Origin: Isoperla grammatica
Lineage: Eukaryota > Arthropoda > Insecta > Plecoptera > Perlodidae
Length of the DNA: 64,000 bases
Reading direction: 5' to 3'
NCBI GenBank assembly: GCA_945910005.1
Contig: OX246747.1
Span: forward strand, 36,113,250 to 36,177,249
The notes below the pieces were generated by a model. That model did not search any database. It saw only the letters and a program-made list of their open reading frames with translations, and was not told where the DNA came from. Numbering within the stretch: the stretch's first letter is position 1; the number at the start of each line of letters is the position of its first letter. A program made the translations under genes and the position numbers. Positions 45,546 through 55,199 of the stretch are shown piece after piece.

Positions 45546-45645
45546 GGGGCCCGAATTCCTGAAAGTTGTCACTTAGTCAATGTACGTAGGAATCTCTTAA
45601 AACGAGTCACGTCACAAAGTGACAACTTTCACGAGTAGAGTCCCA
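45546..45645. mobile_element. Small MITE downstream of IMP4
   Basis: AATTCCTGAAAGTTGTCACT and AGTGACAACTTTCACGAG are inverted; related to 24026-24111. It abuts the larger element at 45646. Confidence 0.6.
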
Positions 45646-46101
45646 GGGGCCGGATTCACAAGAGGTCTTAACTTAGGACCGGCCCTAAGTCCTGCTATAC
45701 CGTATGTGCTATTATAAATCCATGGTAGGCCTACTACACGGCCCAATTGATAGCTAGTTTCATGAAAATCACAGTGAACTTAAAATATTGCAAGGCGGTG
45801 TTTTAAAGTTTAGTGTTTTGTTTTCTTATACTTCCACAATCTAAAAACAGAGAAATGTGTATGTCAAGGTAAGTAAACGATTATGTTCACACTTCGAAGT
45901 CATAGACGTTTTGCCACCATCTTTGAAGTTAGATAAGACCAACTCAGACAGGGCCTAAATTTTGGTCTCAAGTGTTTGTTATTTACTAGGGTTTCTTAGC
46001 GACGTTGAGTCGAGGCTATGTGTAGGTTTGTATCAGCCAATGGCGTAGTGGTCCTAAAGTTAGGCCAGGCCTAAGTTAAGACCTCTTGTGAATCCGGCCC
46101 C
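45646..46101. mobile_element. MITE with GGGGCCGGATTCACAAG ends, second copy
   Basis: Perfect inverted ends of about 20 bp (GGGGCCGGATTCACAAGAGG / CCTCTTGTGAATCCGGCCCC) around a body homologous to 25646-26099. It ends about 30 bp before the IMP4 stop codon, so it probably forms part of the IMP4 3' UTR. Confidence 0.9.
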
Positions 46102-46132
46102 AGGAGAGCGGTCAGAGTAAAACCGCGTCGGG

Positions 46133-47248
46133 TTACACGTCGTCATCTTGAACCCAGCCGTCGTCGTCCGAGAGGAATCTCCGTTTGGCGGCGGTGTTCA
46201 TGTACGGCCTCAGCGCCCACTCGGTGTCCGCCGAGTCTGCGTTCTCCATCGTGCCGAGCTTTATCTCGTAGAGCTTGAGCTGGAACCTCGGACCGACCTC
46301 GGTCAGCTCGATGTCCCGGCCGTCGACCTTCTTGTACGTGTGGTGGCGGAACGAGATGTGGTCGTCGTGGTTCGCAAAGGTCATGACGCGGCGGCTGTCT
46401 TCCTGCGGACGCACATTCAACGATATAACTTTCGAACTTGACTCAAATCTATTTGTATGGTAAATACTCTCTCTCTCTGCAAATAGAAGTTATACAATGT
46501 GCCATGCACTTGTCCAAGGAATCAATATCTATCCATCATAAATTAATAATACCTAGGAGAGCCTTGCAATAGATTATCTTACCTTTGGAACTGGATAAAG
46601 GTGTTTGAGAATGTTGGTGACTCTCTCTCCGAGTTTGGTCTTCATGTTATGAAATACAAGGTGAGGGTACTGCTCCGACATGGTCCCGATCTTTGGGACG
46701 TCATGTCGCATCACCACATCCATCATTGTGAAGTACGCTGTAGGTCCGTACGGTAAGTGGCTGATGACTAAACTGTCTGGCACTCCGCGGTGCTCGTGAA
46801 CGACGATGAAATCGGTCACGTCGTTTGCGCGGCAAGCGTGAATCAGTTGTTTCATCTCATAGTTACCACGATTCATACGCTGCGAGTTGGGAAATATGAG
46901 GCGAAGCTCCTTAGCAAACATCTTGAGGCGAGCAGAAGGGTCTCGAGAAGTTGTGATCATGATCTTTGGGTCTTCGACACCGGCCCAACGATATTCGTCG
47001 TCTTCGTGAGTTCCTCCCGCTCCGCCCATTTCCGTACCAATAGCAACAGACAATTCAGGTCCTTTATCGTCCCATTTCACATTTTTTTGGAGCTGTAAAG
47101 CTTCTTTTCTAAGATCATAGTGAATTGGAGCGTTTTCATCAAGACTTCGCTTCAATCTGTCCTTCTTGTCTTGTATTATTCGTTTCTTGTCCTCAATCGA
47201 TTTTCGATACAAATACTCACGTCTCATTCGAGCTTGACGACGCAACAT
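46133..47248 (-). CDS. IMP4, U3 small nucleolar ribonucleoprotein
   Basis: Brix-domain protein of the U3 snoRNP (with IMP3 and MPP10), needed for early 18S rRNA processing in the nucleolus. Two exons on the minus strand: 47248-46583 and 46402-46133, with donor AAG/GTAAG at 46582-46581 and acceptor CCGCAG; 311 aa against 291 in human. Landmarks in order: MLRRQARMRREYLYRKS at the start, DDEYRWAGVEDPKIMITTSR opening the Brix domain, SARLKMFAKEL, DFIVVHEHRG, ISHLPYGPTAYFT, MRHDVPKIGTMSE, ISFRHHTYKKVDGRDIEL, TEVGPRFQLKLYEIKLGT. The end is acidic (DDDGWVQDDDV). It is divergently arranged with BORA. Confidence 0.96.
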
Positions 47249-47590
47249 TATAAAAGGTTCAATATAACTCGCTGATTAAAAATATCTCAATAATATTATT
47301 AATAAATTACGAAAACAAGCAACGAACATTTGAGGTTATGTGTCAACGACAGCCATGACAGCCATGCTTCACAACCAACCAATCACAAACGAGATGGCAA
47401 CGTAATTCTCGACTGTCGATAAAAGCGCTCGTTTCGACCTTCACTTCGAAGTTCGACTTCGACTTCCGTGTTTAAAAACTTTAAAAATGGTGGTCGAATT
47501 TTGTGTTTTAAAATAGTAGTAGTAAAAACTTGTGATTTTGGCGTATTATTCGACTTTTAGCTGTAGATTACTAGACTATTCGTAACTTAG
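47249..47590. promoter_or_regulatory. Bidirectional IMP4 / BORA promoter and BORA non-coding exon 1
   Basis: Only ~340 bp separate the IMP4 start (47248, minus) from the first BORA donor (TTAG/GTAAGT, GT at 47591). The interval contains a CCAAT box (47379-47383) and a GC-richer stretch with TTCGAAGTTCGACTTCGACT. I infer that the end of this interval (about 47460-47590) is the untranslated first exon of BORA. Confidence 0.55.
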
Positions 47591-47974
47591 GTAAGTATAC
47601 ATTTGTTGATAAACATTTTAAGTCCAAGAAATGCTATTTGTTCCAACATTTGTACATTTATTAAAAAACCGTTAGGCGCCTAACCTAGGCTAGGCCTAGG
47701 CCAAGGCCTACGCCCTACAGGTAGGCCTAGGCCTAGGCGCCAATCCCATTAGTAACGAAAGTATTTTGTCCAAGAAACATGTTTAAATTTGAAGTAGTAC
47801 ATTAATATTCATAGTAGTCTGTTAAAATCGTTAGCGTAAGTAGGCCCTAGGCCTAGGGTCATGTTGTCTAAATTGCCTGGGATGTGGAATGAGTGCCATA
47901 AATGATTCATGATAACAGACCTATCTTGAATGTTTTTCAGAAGATCCCTAGTTTCGCCATTCAGACCCTCCAGT

Positions 47975-50900
47975 ATGTTTAATCCCGACGACAAGGAGAA
48001 TGTACCGACCTCTTCGAAACAGGCAAGAAGTCCCCGCGTTCAGAACTTGGACGGTCCGTTGAAGCGCAGGCCGATGCACGACTGGAACCAGTCCTCGGAA
48101 GTGTCCCCTATCTCCAGGCCCGAGATCAGCATCGCCTCGTTTAGGAGTCTGAGCGCTTCCAGGTCCTTCAAGACTTGCAGGCTGAAGGAGGAGAATACCG
48201 TCTACGCCTCGCCACTGCAACGCTTGACCACGAGGCTGTCGCCAAACCTGTCGATGCTTCCGAGGTATTCAACGCCGCCGTCGCGTATCAAGAATTTCGT
48301 CATCTCGAATCCGTTCGACTTGGCCATGAAAGAGTCGTTGCATTTGCCAGTGTACAGCCCTACGATATTCAAGGAAGTTCCTAGTTCACCAAAGGTAATT
48401 TGGCATGGTTGATGACTTATGTTTTCTCTCCCTGGTAGCTGTCTTCCAACTACAGAAATTACAGAATGATAGCTCCTGGTGCTCAGTGTGATTTTACTTT
48501 ATTATTATATTGAGGAGTGTTATAGGCCTAATATTGTTTTTTTGTCAACAGAATGTCCCGAAGGTATTCAATTGGACGATAGACGAGATCTCAATTTTAA
48601 ACCCGGCTCCGATCGAAGACGATCTTTTGACTTCTCAATTTGAAGAAGTGGAAGACAGTCCAGAGACGGAGTCTAAGACGCAGCGGATGATCGACAGGTT
48701 TGTAACGCAATCTATGTACAGCTTAGGCCTACAGCAGGGATTGACCACAATTTACACCCTGGTGACTTGTACCTCTAGTTAACACACCTGTGGTTACAAT
48801 GCTGACAGGTTGTGGGCCCACCTTTTGTAACTCACGCCTGTGGTTACATTGCTGCCAGGTTGTAGGCCTACCTCTAGTAAACACACCTGTGGTTACATTG
48901 CTGCCAGGTTGTACCTCTAGTAAGGGTAACACACCTGTGGTTACATTGCTGCCAGGTTGTACCTTTAGTAAACACACTCCTAGTCCTGTGGTTACATTGC
49001 TGCTAAGTTGTACCTTTAGTTAATACACACCTGTGGTTACATTGCTGCCATGTTGTACCTCTAGTTAATACATAGGCCTACCTGTGGTTACATTACTGCC
49101 AGGTTGTAGGCCTACTTCTAGTTAACACACCTGTGGTTATAATGCTGCCATGTTGTGGTGAGTGATGGCTAACTAATTAAGAGGCAAGACCCACCTTTTT
49201 AAAAGGATTAAGGTTTGAAGAAGAAAAAAAACAGAAAATTATGGAATTGAAATGGTGGTATTTTAATTATTAAATAACATTTTGTAAGCTCAACGGACAC
49301 TTGCATTTGACTTGGCCAGCCTCAATTACAGTGTCACTCGGCGGCTTCTTGCCAGTCTCGTATCGTGGTTGACGTTCCCCCGCTTGGTTTCCTCCGTCCG
49401 CAGCTACTTCTCGTTCCACCACAATGTCGAGAGTCCGTGGCTCGCCGAGTCGGAAAAGCAGAGAGTGTCGGTGTTTCTGAGGCCGCCCGACGCCGCTGAT
49501 TCTGCGACCTCGTCGCGGTCTTCCGATGACGCAGAGCAACCACCGGCCAAGAGATCTGGTAATATCCCCGACCACTGATCATTATTGTTATTTATTGCCA
49601 ATATGTTTGACCAATGCTCATGGCTGCCTTGGAAAGTTTCTACTTTTGCATTTTTCTAGCTACTTAACCGTGAGTTTGATTGTCGAATAAACTGAACTGA
49701 ACCGATTGTTTTTTCCAACAGTGTCGTGTCAGACTGTTCTCTCACTGCCGTCGATTCTGCCGCCAGAAGTTGAGGAAGCTCTCAGGCCGTACTTTAGAGA
49801 CGGCGAGGTATGTAACATACAAGTATTTTATTAGTACTGAAGCCTACAAAACGTTAATGTAAAAGTAATATTTTTTTGTTTTTGTATCTGGCCTATAGGC
49901 CTACGATTAGGCCTACCAAATTGTTTTTGATGCTTATGTTGGTGGATGATTTCTTTTATAAACTTGTCGCTTAATTGGGAGAGTTTGCAGAGGGACTCGT
50001 GCAGCTACCCACCGCTCTCAGGTAAGCTGTTGGTCTCTTTTCTCCTTTCCTCAACCACAATCACATGTTGTGAATTATTTACCACTTATAACTTATAATT
50101 TGTATTGGCATAATTATTAGGTATTGTTTTCTTATTATATTATGTACTTGATGATATGTATACTGTCTCCTAGATCAAATAAGTATGAATATGTAAATGT
50201 CCCTCACTGTAATCATTTGTTATAATAATAATGCCTTAATTTACAACAGAATACAAATGACCACCAGTCCCAGTGTAAATATAATAAAACCTGAAAAAAG
50301 TACATGTCATTAGCATAGTCACAAAAATAAGCAATACTTAGGCATAACAGTAAACATTACATAACAAATTGTACACAAACATTGCCAACAACGCAGCCCT
50401 ATAAATAGGCCTGCCGAGTCGTAGGTAAAAGTGACAGAATTACGTTGGAACGAAATCTTCTAAAACAGGTAAAACAGGTGTTGTAATCGAGTGGGTGGAC
50501 TAAGGTGTCCTCGTTCCCTCAGGACCTGGTTGCGGTGGCCAGCGAGGACTCGGAGGACTCATCCTCGTCCTCGTATTCTCAGCTGGACGCTTCGACCTGT
50601 TCGCTACGACGGAGGCTGTTCCAAGACACGGTCTTCAGTCCGGGACCCTGCAGCAGTCCGATAACGTGCGGCACGGTCCTGCCGGCAGACCTGGTGCGGC
50701 ATTTAACTCCTTTCAGAAAGTTAAATTAGCTGCAACCGTACTAATCAAGCGTGCAATTTTTTTTTGGGGGGGGGGGGGGGGAGAAAACAAAACCCAAAGC
50801 TAACAACAATTTGCATTCATGAAATAAATCCCAAATTATAATGTTCTACCATTGAGTTTGTTAGTGTAGGGTAGAGACCCAGCAGCCATTGGCGGCTCTC

Positions 50901-52120
50901 TACCAATAAATTTCCCGTGGACTCTAGTAGTGCGAGCGCGTACCGCTAGAAAGCGCTACATGTACTCACTGATGTCAGCGTTCTTGTGGAAAGAAAGGGC
51001 TACTACGTAGTACGCGCAGATGCGAAGTCGGTAAGGTAGTAGTATCCAGATGGCGGTGGATATTGTTATTAAAGCATTATCATTTGTTCTGATAAACATG
51101 TCAAACGGGCACGAAGTTAACAATAAGTAAGCTAATACTTTATTACAACACATTATATAAGGTTTTATACATTATATAGACTAGGCTGTAATACTACGTT
51201 ACTAATGTAGGCCTATTAATGTAGGCCTAGGCTTATTGTAGCCTAGTAATGGCCTAGACTAAAAGAGTTGGGCCTAGACGTAGGCTCGGACTACACCACG
51301 TGATCTTCTGACGTCGCATCTGCGCGTACCACGTAGTATCCCTTTCTTTCCACAGGAACGCTGACATCAGTGGGTACATGTAGCGCTTTCTAGCGGTACG
51401 CGCTCGCACTACTAGAGTCCACGGAAAATTTATTGGTAGAGAGCTGCCAATGGCCGCTGGGTCTCTACCCTACACTAACAAACTCAATGGTTCTACTATT
51501 TTTTTTTTTTTAATTCAATCTTGATAGAGTATTTTTATCTTAAAGTTTTTGTTGCTTGTTTTTCATATTGTATCTACACTTTCAAAATTCTGAGGGTAAT
51601 AATTCTATGGAATACGTAACCGGGACTTTTTTCTATTTCTCTTTCTTCTATTCTTTCTTCACTTCTGGTTTTTCAATGTTCAATAAATCTAAATTAAGGA
51701 GGAGCCAAATTTAGCACACTTTTCAATGTTGTGCGCTTTTCCTCGATTTTTTTTTTAAATTTTTATATTGGCGATTGTGTTTCCTCTGAAGCGAGCGAGT
51801 AAGGTGACGGTGTCTGTCTGTCTCCAGCGGCCGGTGACTACGCGCAGCTACGGCACCCCCCTGCCGGGCTCCTCCCTGTCCGTGTCGCCGGGCTTCAGTC
51901 CGATGCGCGGAGCGAGTCCGATGCGCGGAGCGAGTCCGATGCGCGGAGCGAGTCCGTTGGTCGAGAGACCCGCGCGGAAGATGCGTCGCGCCAAGTCCAA
52001 GACTCGGCTCGACTTTGCCGACGAGTGCCCCATGTCCGTCGACGTTTCCTTCGCGTCGCAGAGTGAGCTATTATTATTATTGTTATTATTATTATTTATT
52101 GTTATTATTATTATTATAAC

Positions 52121-52162
<42 letters not shown>

Positions 52163-52251
52163 CACTTTTATTATTATTATTGTTATTATTATTAATATTA
52201 TTACTATTATTATTATTATTATTACTATTATTATTATTATTATTATTATTA

Positions 52252-52298
<47 letters not shown>

Positions 52299-54329
52299 GT
52301 TAGAGCTTGGGGGGAAGGATAGGAAGGAACCAACAGCTTACCTTGTAGTAGTTGCGGCCTTCGGAGTCCTTAGGAACACAAAAAATATATTATCAAAACG
52401 TCGAGACAGTTTCGGCCTGACGTGGCCTTGATCACCCGATGAAGGTGGAGACGTTTTGTTTATATCTTTTGTGTTTCTACCGACTCCGAAGGCCGCAACT
52501 ACTACAAGCAGGGGTCGAAATTAACGCTCGCCCGCTCGCCCGAGGCTAGTAAAACTTTGCTCGGGCTAGTAAAAATCTTATTTCACTAGCCCGAAGGGCG
52601 AGTATCTTTTCCAGAGCTTACAATTGCCGTTCAAAAAATCATAATATTTCGCGCCGATCACCTTGCGAGTTTCCAGTACTTGTGTGGGGGCCAGAGGTGT
52701 GTATTCAAGTAGAAAATATAGTAATTTTCATAAATGGGTTTACAGATAGATACAGACTACAGCAGTATATATCTCACGCTAAGTCACAATGCATCTTTTT
52801 TAATATCATATAATCATATAATTTTCCATTTACAGTAGAACATACAAAAAATAAAAACATTTTCATTTAGGCCAACAGGTTTATTATGGTAAACAATAGT
52901 TCCCACTCACTCCCTAGTCCCCCATAAAAACACGTCAAACCTGGCGAATATTGTGAGTTGAGACCCAAAACTTTCATGTATGAATAATGATCGTTTTAGA
53001 CCAATATAACCTATTTCATTACGGGCTTGTAAAAATGGTCTCGGGCTAGAGAACTATTGATGCAACTAGCCCAGAGGGCTAGTGGCCAAAAAAGTTAATT
53101 TCGACCCCTGACTACAAGGTAAGCTGTTACTTCCTTCCTATCCTTCCCCCCAAGCTCAAACCTAGTCGTTAGGCAAACTTACACATTCACATTATTATTA
53201 TTGTTACTAATTCATATCAGGCCAAGTAATAGCTCTAATGCCTAGTTGTGTAGATTGTAAGGAAAGGATCCAATATCTTACCTACGTTTAAGATGGTGAA
53301 TTTGAGAGTTGAAAGTAAGTAGTGCACATTGATACATAAACCTACTACAAAAATAATGAGACGTCTCGTTAGTTTTGTATTGTCTTCAATGTGTGTACTT
53401 TCAACACTCAAATTTGTCATATAACACGAAGGTAAGCTGTTGGGGACCCTATGCCTACGTTCTACAGTAGAGTTCCGCGGGAGTTTACACCATGGCCACA
53501 CCATTTTCCCCCCGTTTTGGACACCCATAGATAACGTTGAAAGATAAGCTACCCGGGATTTCTTGTTTTCCTAGAACGATCCTTGAAGAATGTGATGAGT
53601 GTATTCAATCATCTGAATTCCTCGTCCTTTGCTCGAGTTTCAATGGAGATAATTGCTCGACTGGACTTTGCTGTAGGGGAGTACCAAGGAAACTACCTTA
53701 AAAGTTGGTGTAAACTCCCGCGGAACTCCACTGTACTATGCCAGCCAATGATTTTCAACATCTATAGTAGGCTAGATCGCCAGTTCCCCAACCTTCCACT
53801 CAGTAGCAAGCGAAGCGATTTGAAGCCATCTTGAAACTGGCAATTTACATGCTAATTTGGACCTTTTAGTACTGCTAGCGCTGGCAATAGCAGAAAGTCG
53901 CATTAGAAACTCCTATCCCCGCCTGTGTTATTTGCCCATTTCAAGATGGCATCAAAGTGCTACGCCTGCTGCCGCTAGCCTGGCGATCTAGCCTACTATA
54001 GATGTTGAAAATCATTGATGCCAGCCGATTGCCATCCCCATCAAGTTAGCCACCGCACCAGATAAAACTGAAATCGAACCAAGTTGATTTGTTCTCCGCC
54101 AGACATGTCGGTGGAACTCGACAGTCCCGAGGCCCCGACGTCGTGTCGCCGACCGCCCGTCGACGAGTCAGCGACCGGAGAGTTCCGCTTCTCGTCGGGT
54201 TCCGCGTTCGACCCGGCCCGGTTCCGCCCCGAGCGTTCCGACGGCGTCGAGACTCTACGCGAGAGGAGCCGAGGGTTGTTCGCCCCCACGCACGTCGTGT
54301 CCTCGACGCCGGCCAAGCTGTCGCCTTGA
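47975..54329 (+). CDS. BORA, Aurora A kinase activator (7 coding exons)
   Basis: Bora binds and activates Aurora A and presents Plk1 for activation at mitotic entry. Exons: 47975-48394, 48552-48697, 49404-49558, 49722-49807, 50523-50693, 51828-52062, 54103-54329; phases agree, 479 aa (human 559). Landmarks: NPFDLAMKESLHLPVYSPTIFK then WTIDEISILNPAPIE match the conserved N-terminal Aurora-binding block; YFSFHHNVESPW; SCQTVLSLPSILPP; SLRRRLFQD; RSYGTPLPGSS with many S-P sites. The start follows the acceptor TTTTTCAG at 47940. A KEN box sits at residues 7-9. Exon 6 has three tandem SPMRGA hexapeptides. The exon 5 donor is weak (CTG/GTGCGG), and reading through it meets a stop at 50727-50729. The last ~60 bp and the stop lie in a 102-bp tandem repeat. 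Confidence 0.9.
48782..49165. repeat. ~49-bp minisatellite in BORA intron 2
   Basis: Eight units of CACACCTGTGGTTACATTGC TGCCAGGTTGTACCTCTAGT type; the CTGTGGTTA landmark is at about 48788, 48838, 48887, 48935, 48986, 49031, 49082 and 49131. Confidence 0.9.
49808..50522. other. BORA intron 4
   Basis: Mostly AT-rich unique sequence. A CTCTCAGGTAAGCTGTTGGT segment near 50017-50036 is a partial copy of the GTAAGCTG-type foldback end seen at 23716 and 52309. Confidence 0.4.
50850..51489. mobile_element. Foldback DNA element with ~180-bp inverted repeats, 640 bp
   Basis: The left arm (50850 to ~51031) CATTGAGTTTGTTAGTGTAG...TTCTTGTGGAAAGAAAGGG is mirrored by the right arm (~51305 to 51489). Flanking duplication GTTCTAC at 50843-50849 and 51490-51496. 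No transposase. It lies in BORA intron 5. The interior has several TAGGCCTA copies. Confidence 0.9.
52068..52302. repeat. Long (ATT)n microsatellite
   Basis: About 230 bp of nearly pure ATT/ATG/ACT triplets starting just after the BORA exon 6 donor. Poly-Ile, poly-Leu and poly-Asn readings are artefacts. A similar shorter run at ~53197-53208 flanks the other side of the foldback element. Confidence 0.95.
52309..53160. mobile_element. Foldback element (GTAAGCTG family), split by a hAT insertion
   Basis: Outer arms GAGCTTGGGGGGAAGGATAG...GTTGCGGCCTTCGGAGTC (52309-52368) and its inverse (52481-52508, resuming 53111-53160, CAAGGTAAGCTGTTACTTCC). It is homologous to 23716-23989 including the flanking CCTAGTCGTTA. 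The right arm is interrupted at ACTACAAG by the hAT-type element 52509-53110. Confidence 0.8.
52509..53110. mobile_element. hAT-type MITE nested in the foldback element, 602 bp
   Basis: Ends CAGGGGTCGAAATTAAC and GTTAATTTCGACCCCTG, with perfect 8-bp duplication ACTACAAG (52501-52508, 53111-53118). Subterminal CTCGGGCTAGTAAAA / CTCGGGCTAGAGAA motifs repeat. No transposase. Nesting dates it after the foldback element. Confidence 0.93.
53247..53455. mobile_element. Probable GTAAGCTG-family foldback, diverged
   Basis: ATATCTTACCTACGTTTAAG near the left and GAAGGTAAGCTGTTGGGGAC near the right echo the ends of the family at 23716. The internal arms ACCAT/GAATTTGAGAGTTGAAAGTA and TACTTTCAACACTCAAATT are inverted. 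Confidence 0.5.
53465..53733. mobile_element. Mariner-type MITE, 269 bp
   Basis: Ends CAGTAGAGTTCCGCGGGAGT and ACTCCCGCGGAACTCCACTG, each flanked by TA (53463-53464, 53734-53735). No coding sequence. Confidence 0.88.
53746..54017. mobile_element. hAT-type MITE, 272 bp
   Basis: Ends CAATGATTTTCAACATCTAT and ATAGATGTTGAAAATCATTG extend as inverted repeats for ~45 bp. The perfect 8-bp duplication is ATGCCAGC (53738-53745, 54018-54025). It lies 85 bp before the last BORA exon. Confidence 0.92.
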
Positions 54330-54673
54330 CCTTGCAGGGCTTCCAGTCGACAGAGAGCGCTGACGTGGAGCCGAGGGTTGTTCGCCCCCACGCACGTCGT
54401 GTCCTCGACGCCAGCCAAGCTGTCGCCTTGACCTTGCCGCCCTTCGCGTCGACAGAGAGCGCTGACGTGGAGCCGAGGGTTGTTCGCCCCCACGCGCGTC
54501 GTGTCCTCGACGCCGGCCAAGCTGTCGCCTTGACCTTGCCGCCCTTCGCGTCGACAGAGAGCGCTGACGTGGAGCCGAGGGTTGTTCGCCCCCACGCGCG
54601 TCGTGTCCTCGACGCCGGCCAAGCTGTCGCCTTGACCTTGCCGACCTTCGCGTCGACAGAGAGCGCTGACGTC
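54266..54673. repeat. 102-bp tandem repeat spanning the BORA stop codon
   Basis: Four units start with GAGCCGAGGGTTGTTCGCCC at 54266, 54368, 54470 and 54572, exactly 102 bp (34 codons) apart. Unit 1 encodes the BORA C-terminus and the TGA at 54327-54329. Units 2-4 repeat the same frame with TGA at 54429, 54531 and 54633. Units differ by a few substitutions. Confidence 0.95.
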
Positions 54674-54769
54674 ACGACTCGTAATATGATATTACGAAAT
54701 ACTTGGCTACTACCGGGCAGCATACTTATAACAAACCCGAAGGGAGCTGATTTTTTAACGTGATACAGT

Positions 54770-55132
54770 AAAACTTCTTTATACATAACGAACTCTTGGG
54801 GGCCAGATTATTATTTTGTAATAAAGAACATTAAAGAGCGGAGGAAGAAGAAAGTGAAGAGGAGGAGCCAGAAGAAGTTAACATGAGGGAAGCGTCAGGC
54901 ATGGCCAGCCGGCTTCGATGTACCTAGGGGCCAGAATATGATGGGATTAATTTCCTATCCCCTACCCGACTTCATTGTTGGACACAGGGAGCAGATATAT
55001 ATATAAAAAAAAAGAACATTTCTTTAGAAAGGTGGTATGTTTACGTGCATAAGAACCTTCTGGGACCTCAAAAACAGTTTGTTATATAGATCATTTTGCT
55101 ATAAAGATGTTTGTTATAAAGAAGTTTCACTG
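54770..55132. mobile_element. Mariner-type MITE containing a LINE/SINE tail insertion
   Basis: Ends CAGTAAAACTTCTTTAT and ATAAAGAAGTTTCACTG with TA on both sides. The body matches 18277-18443 (AAGAACCTTCTGGGACCTCA). Between ~54837 and 55012 it is interrupted by a LINE tail (AGCGTCAGGCATGGCCAGCC) and the ~90-bp repeat also found at 26455. Confidence 0.8.
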
Positions 55133-55199
55133 TATAACAACCTATAGGCCACTCAAAATAGACTAGATGCGTTCTGATTGCAACAACATAAATGATTAG

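Noticed and set aside
46148..47098. Plus-strand open frames over IMP4
   Set aside because: Shadows of IMP4, which has clear minus-strand conservation and splice sites.
51768..52431. Long poly-isoleucine, poly-leucine and poly-asparagine frames
   Set aside because: Readings through the (ATT)n microsatellite after the BORA exon 6 donor.
54041..54786. Minus-strand open frames of 193 and 246 codons and a 224-codon plus frame
   Set aside because: Shadows of the last BORA exon and the 102-bp tandem repeat; the repeated peptide comes from the repeat period being a multiple of three.
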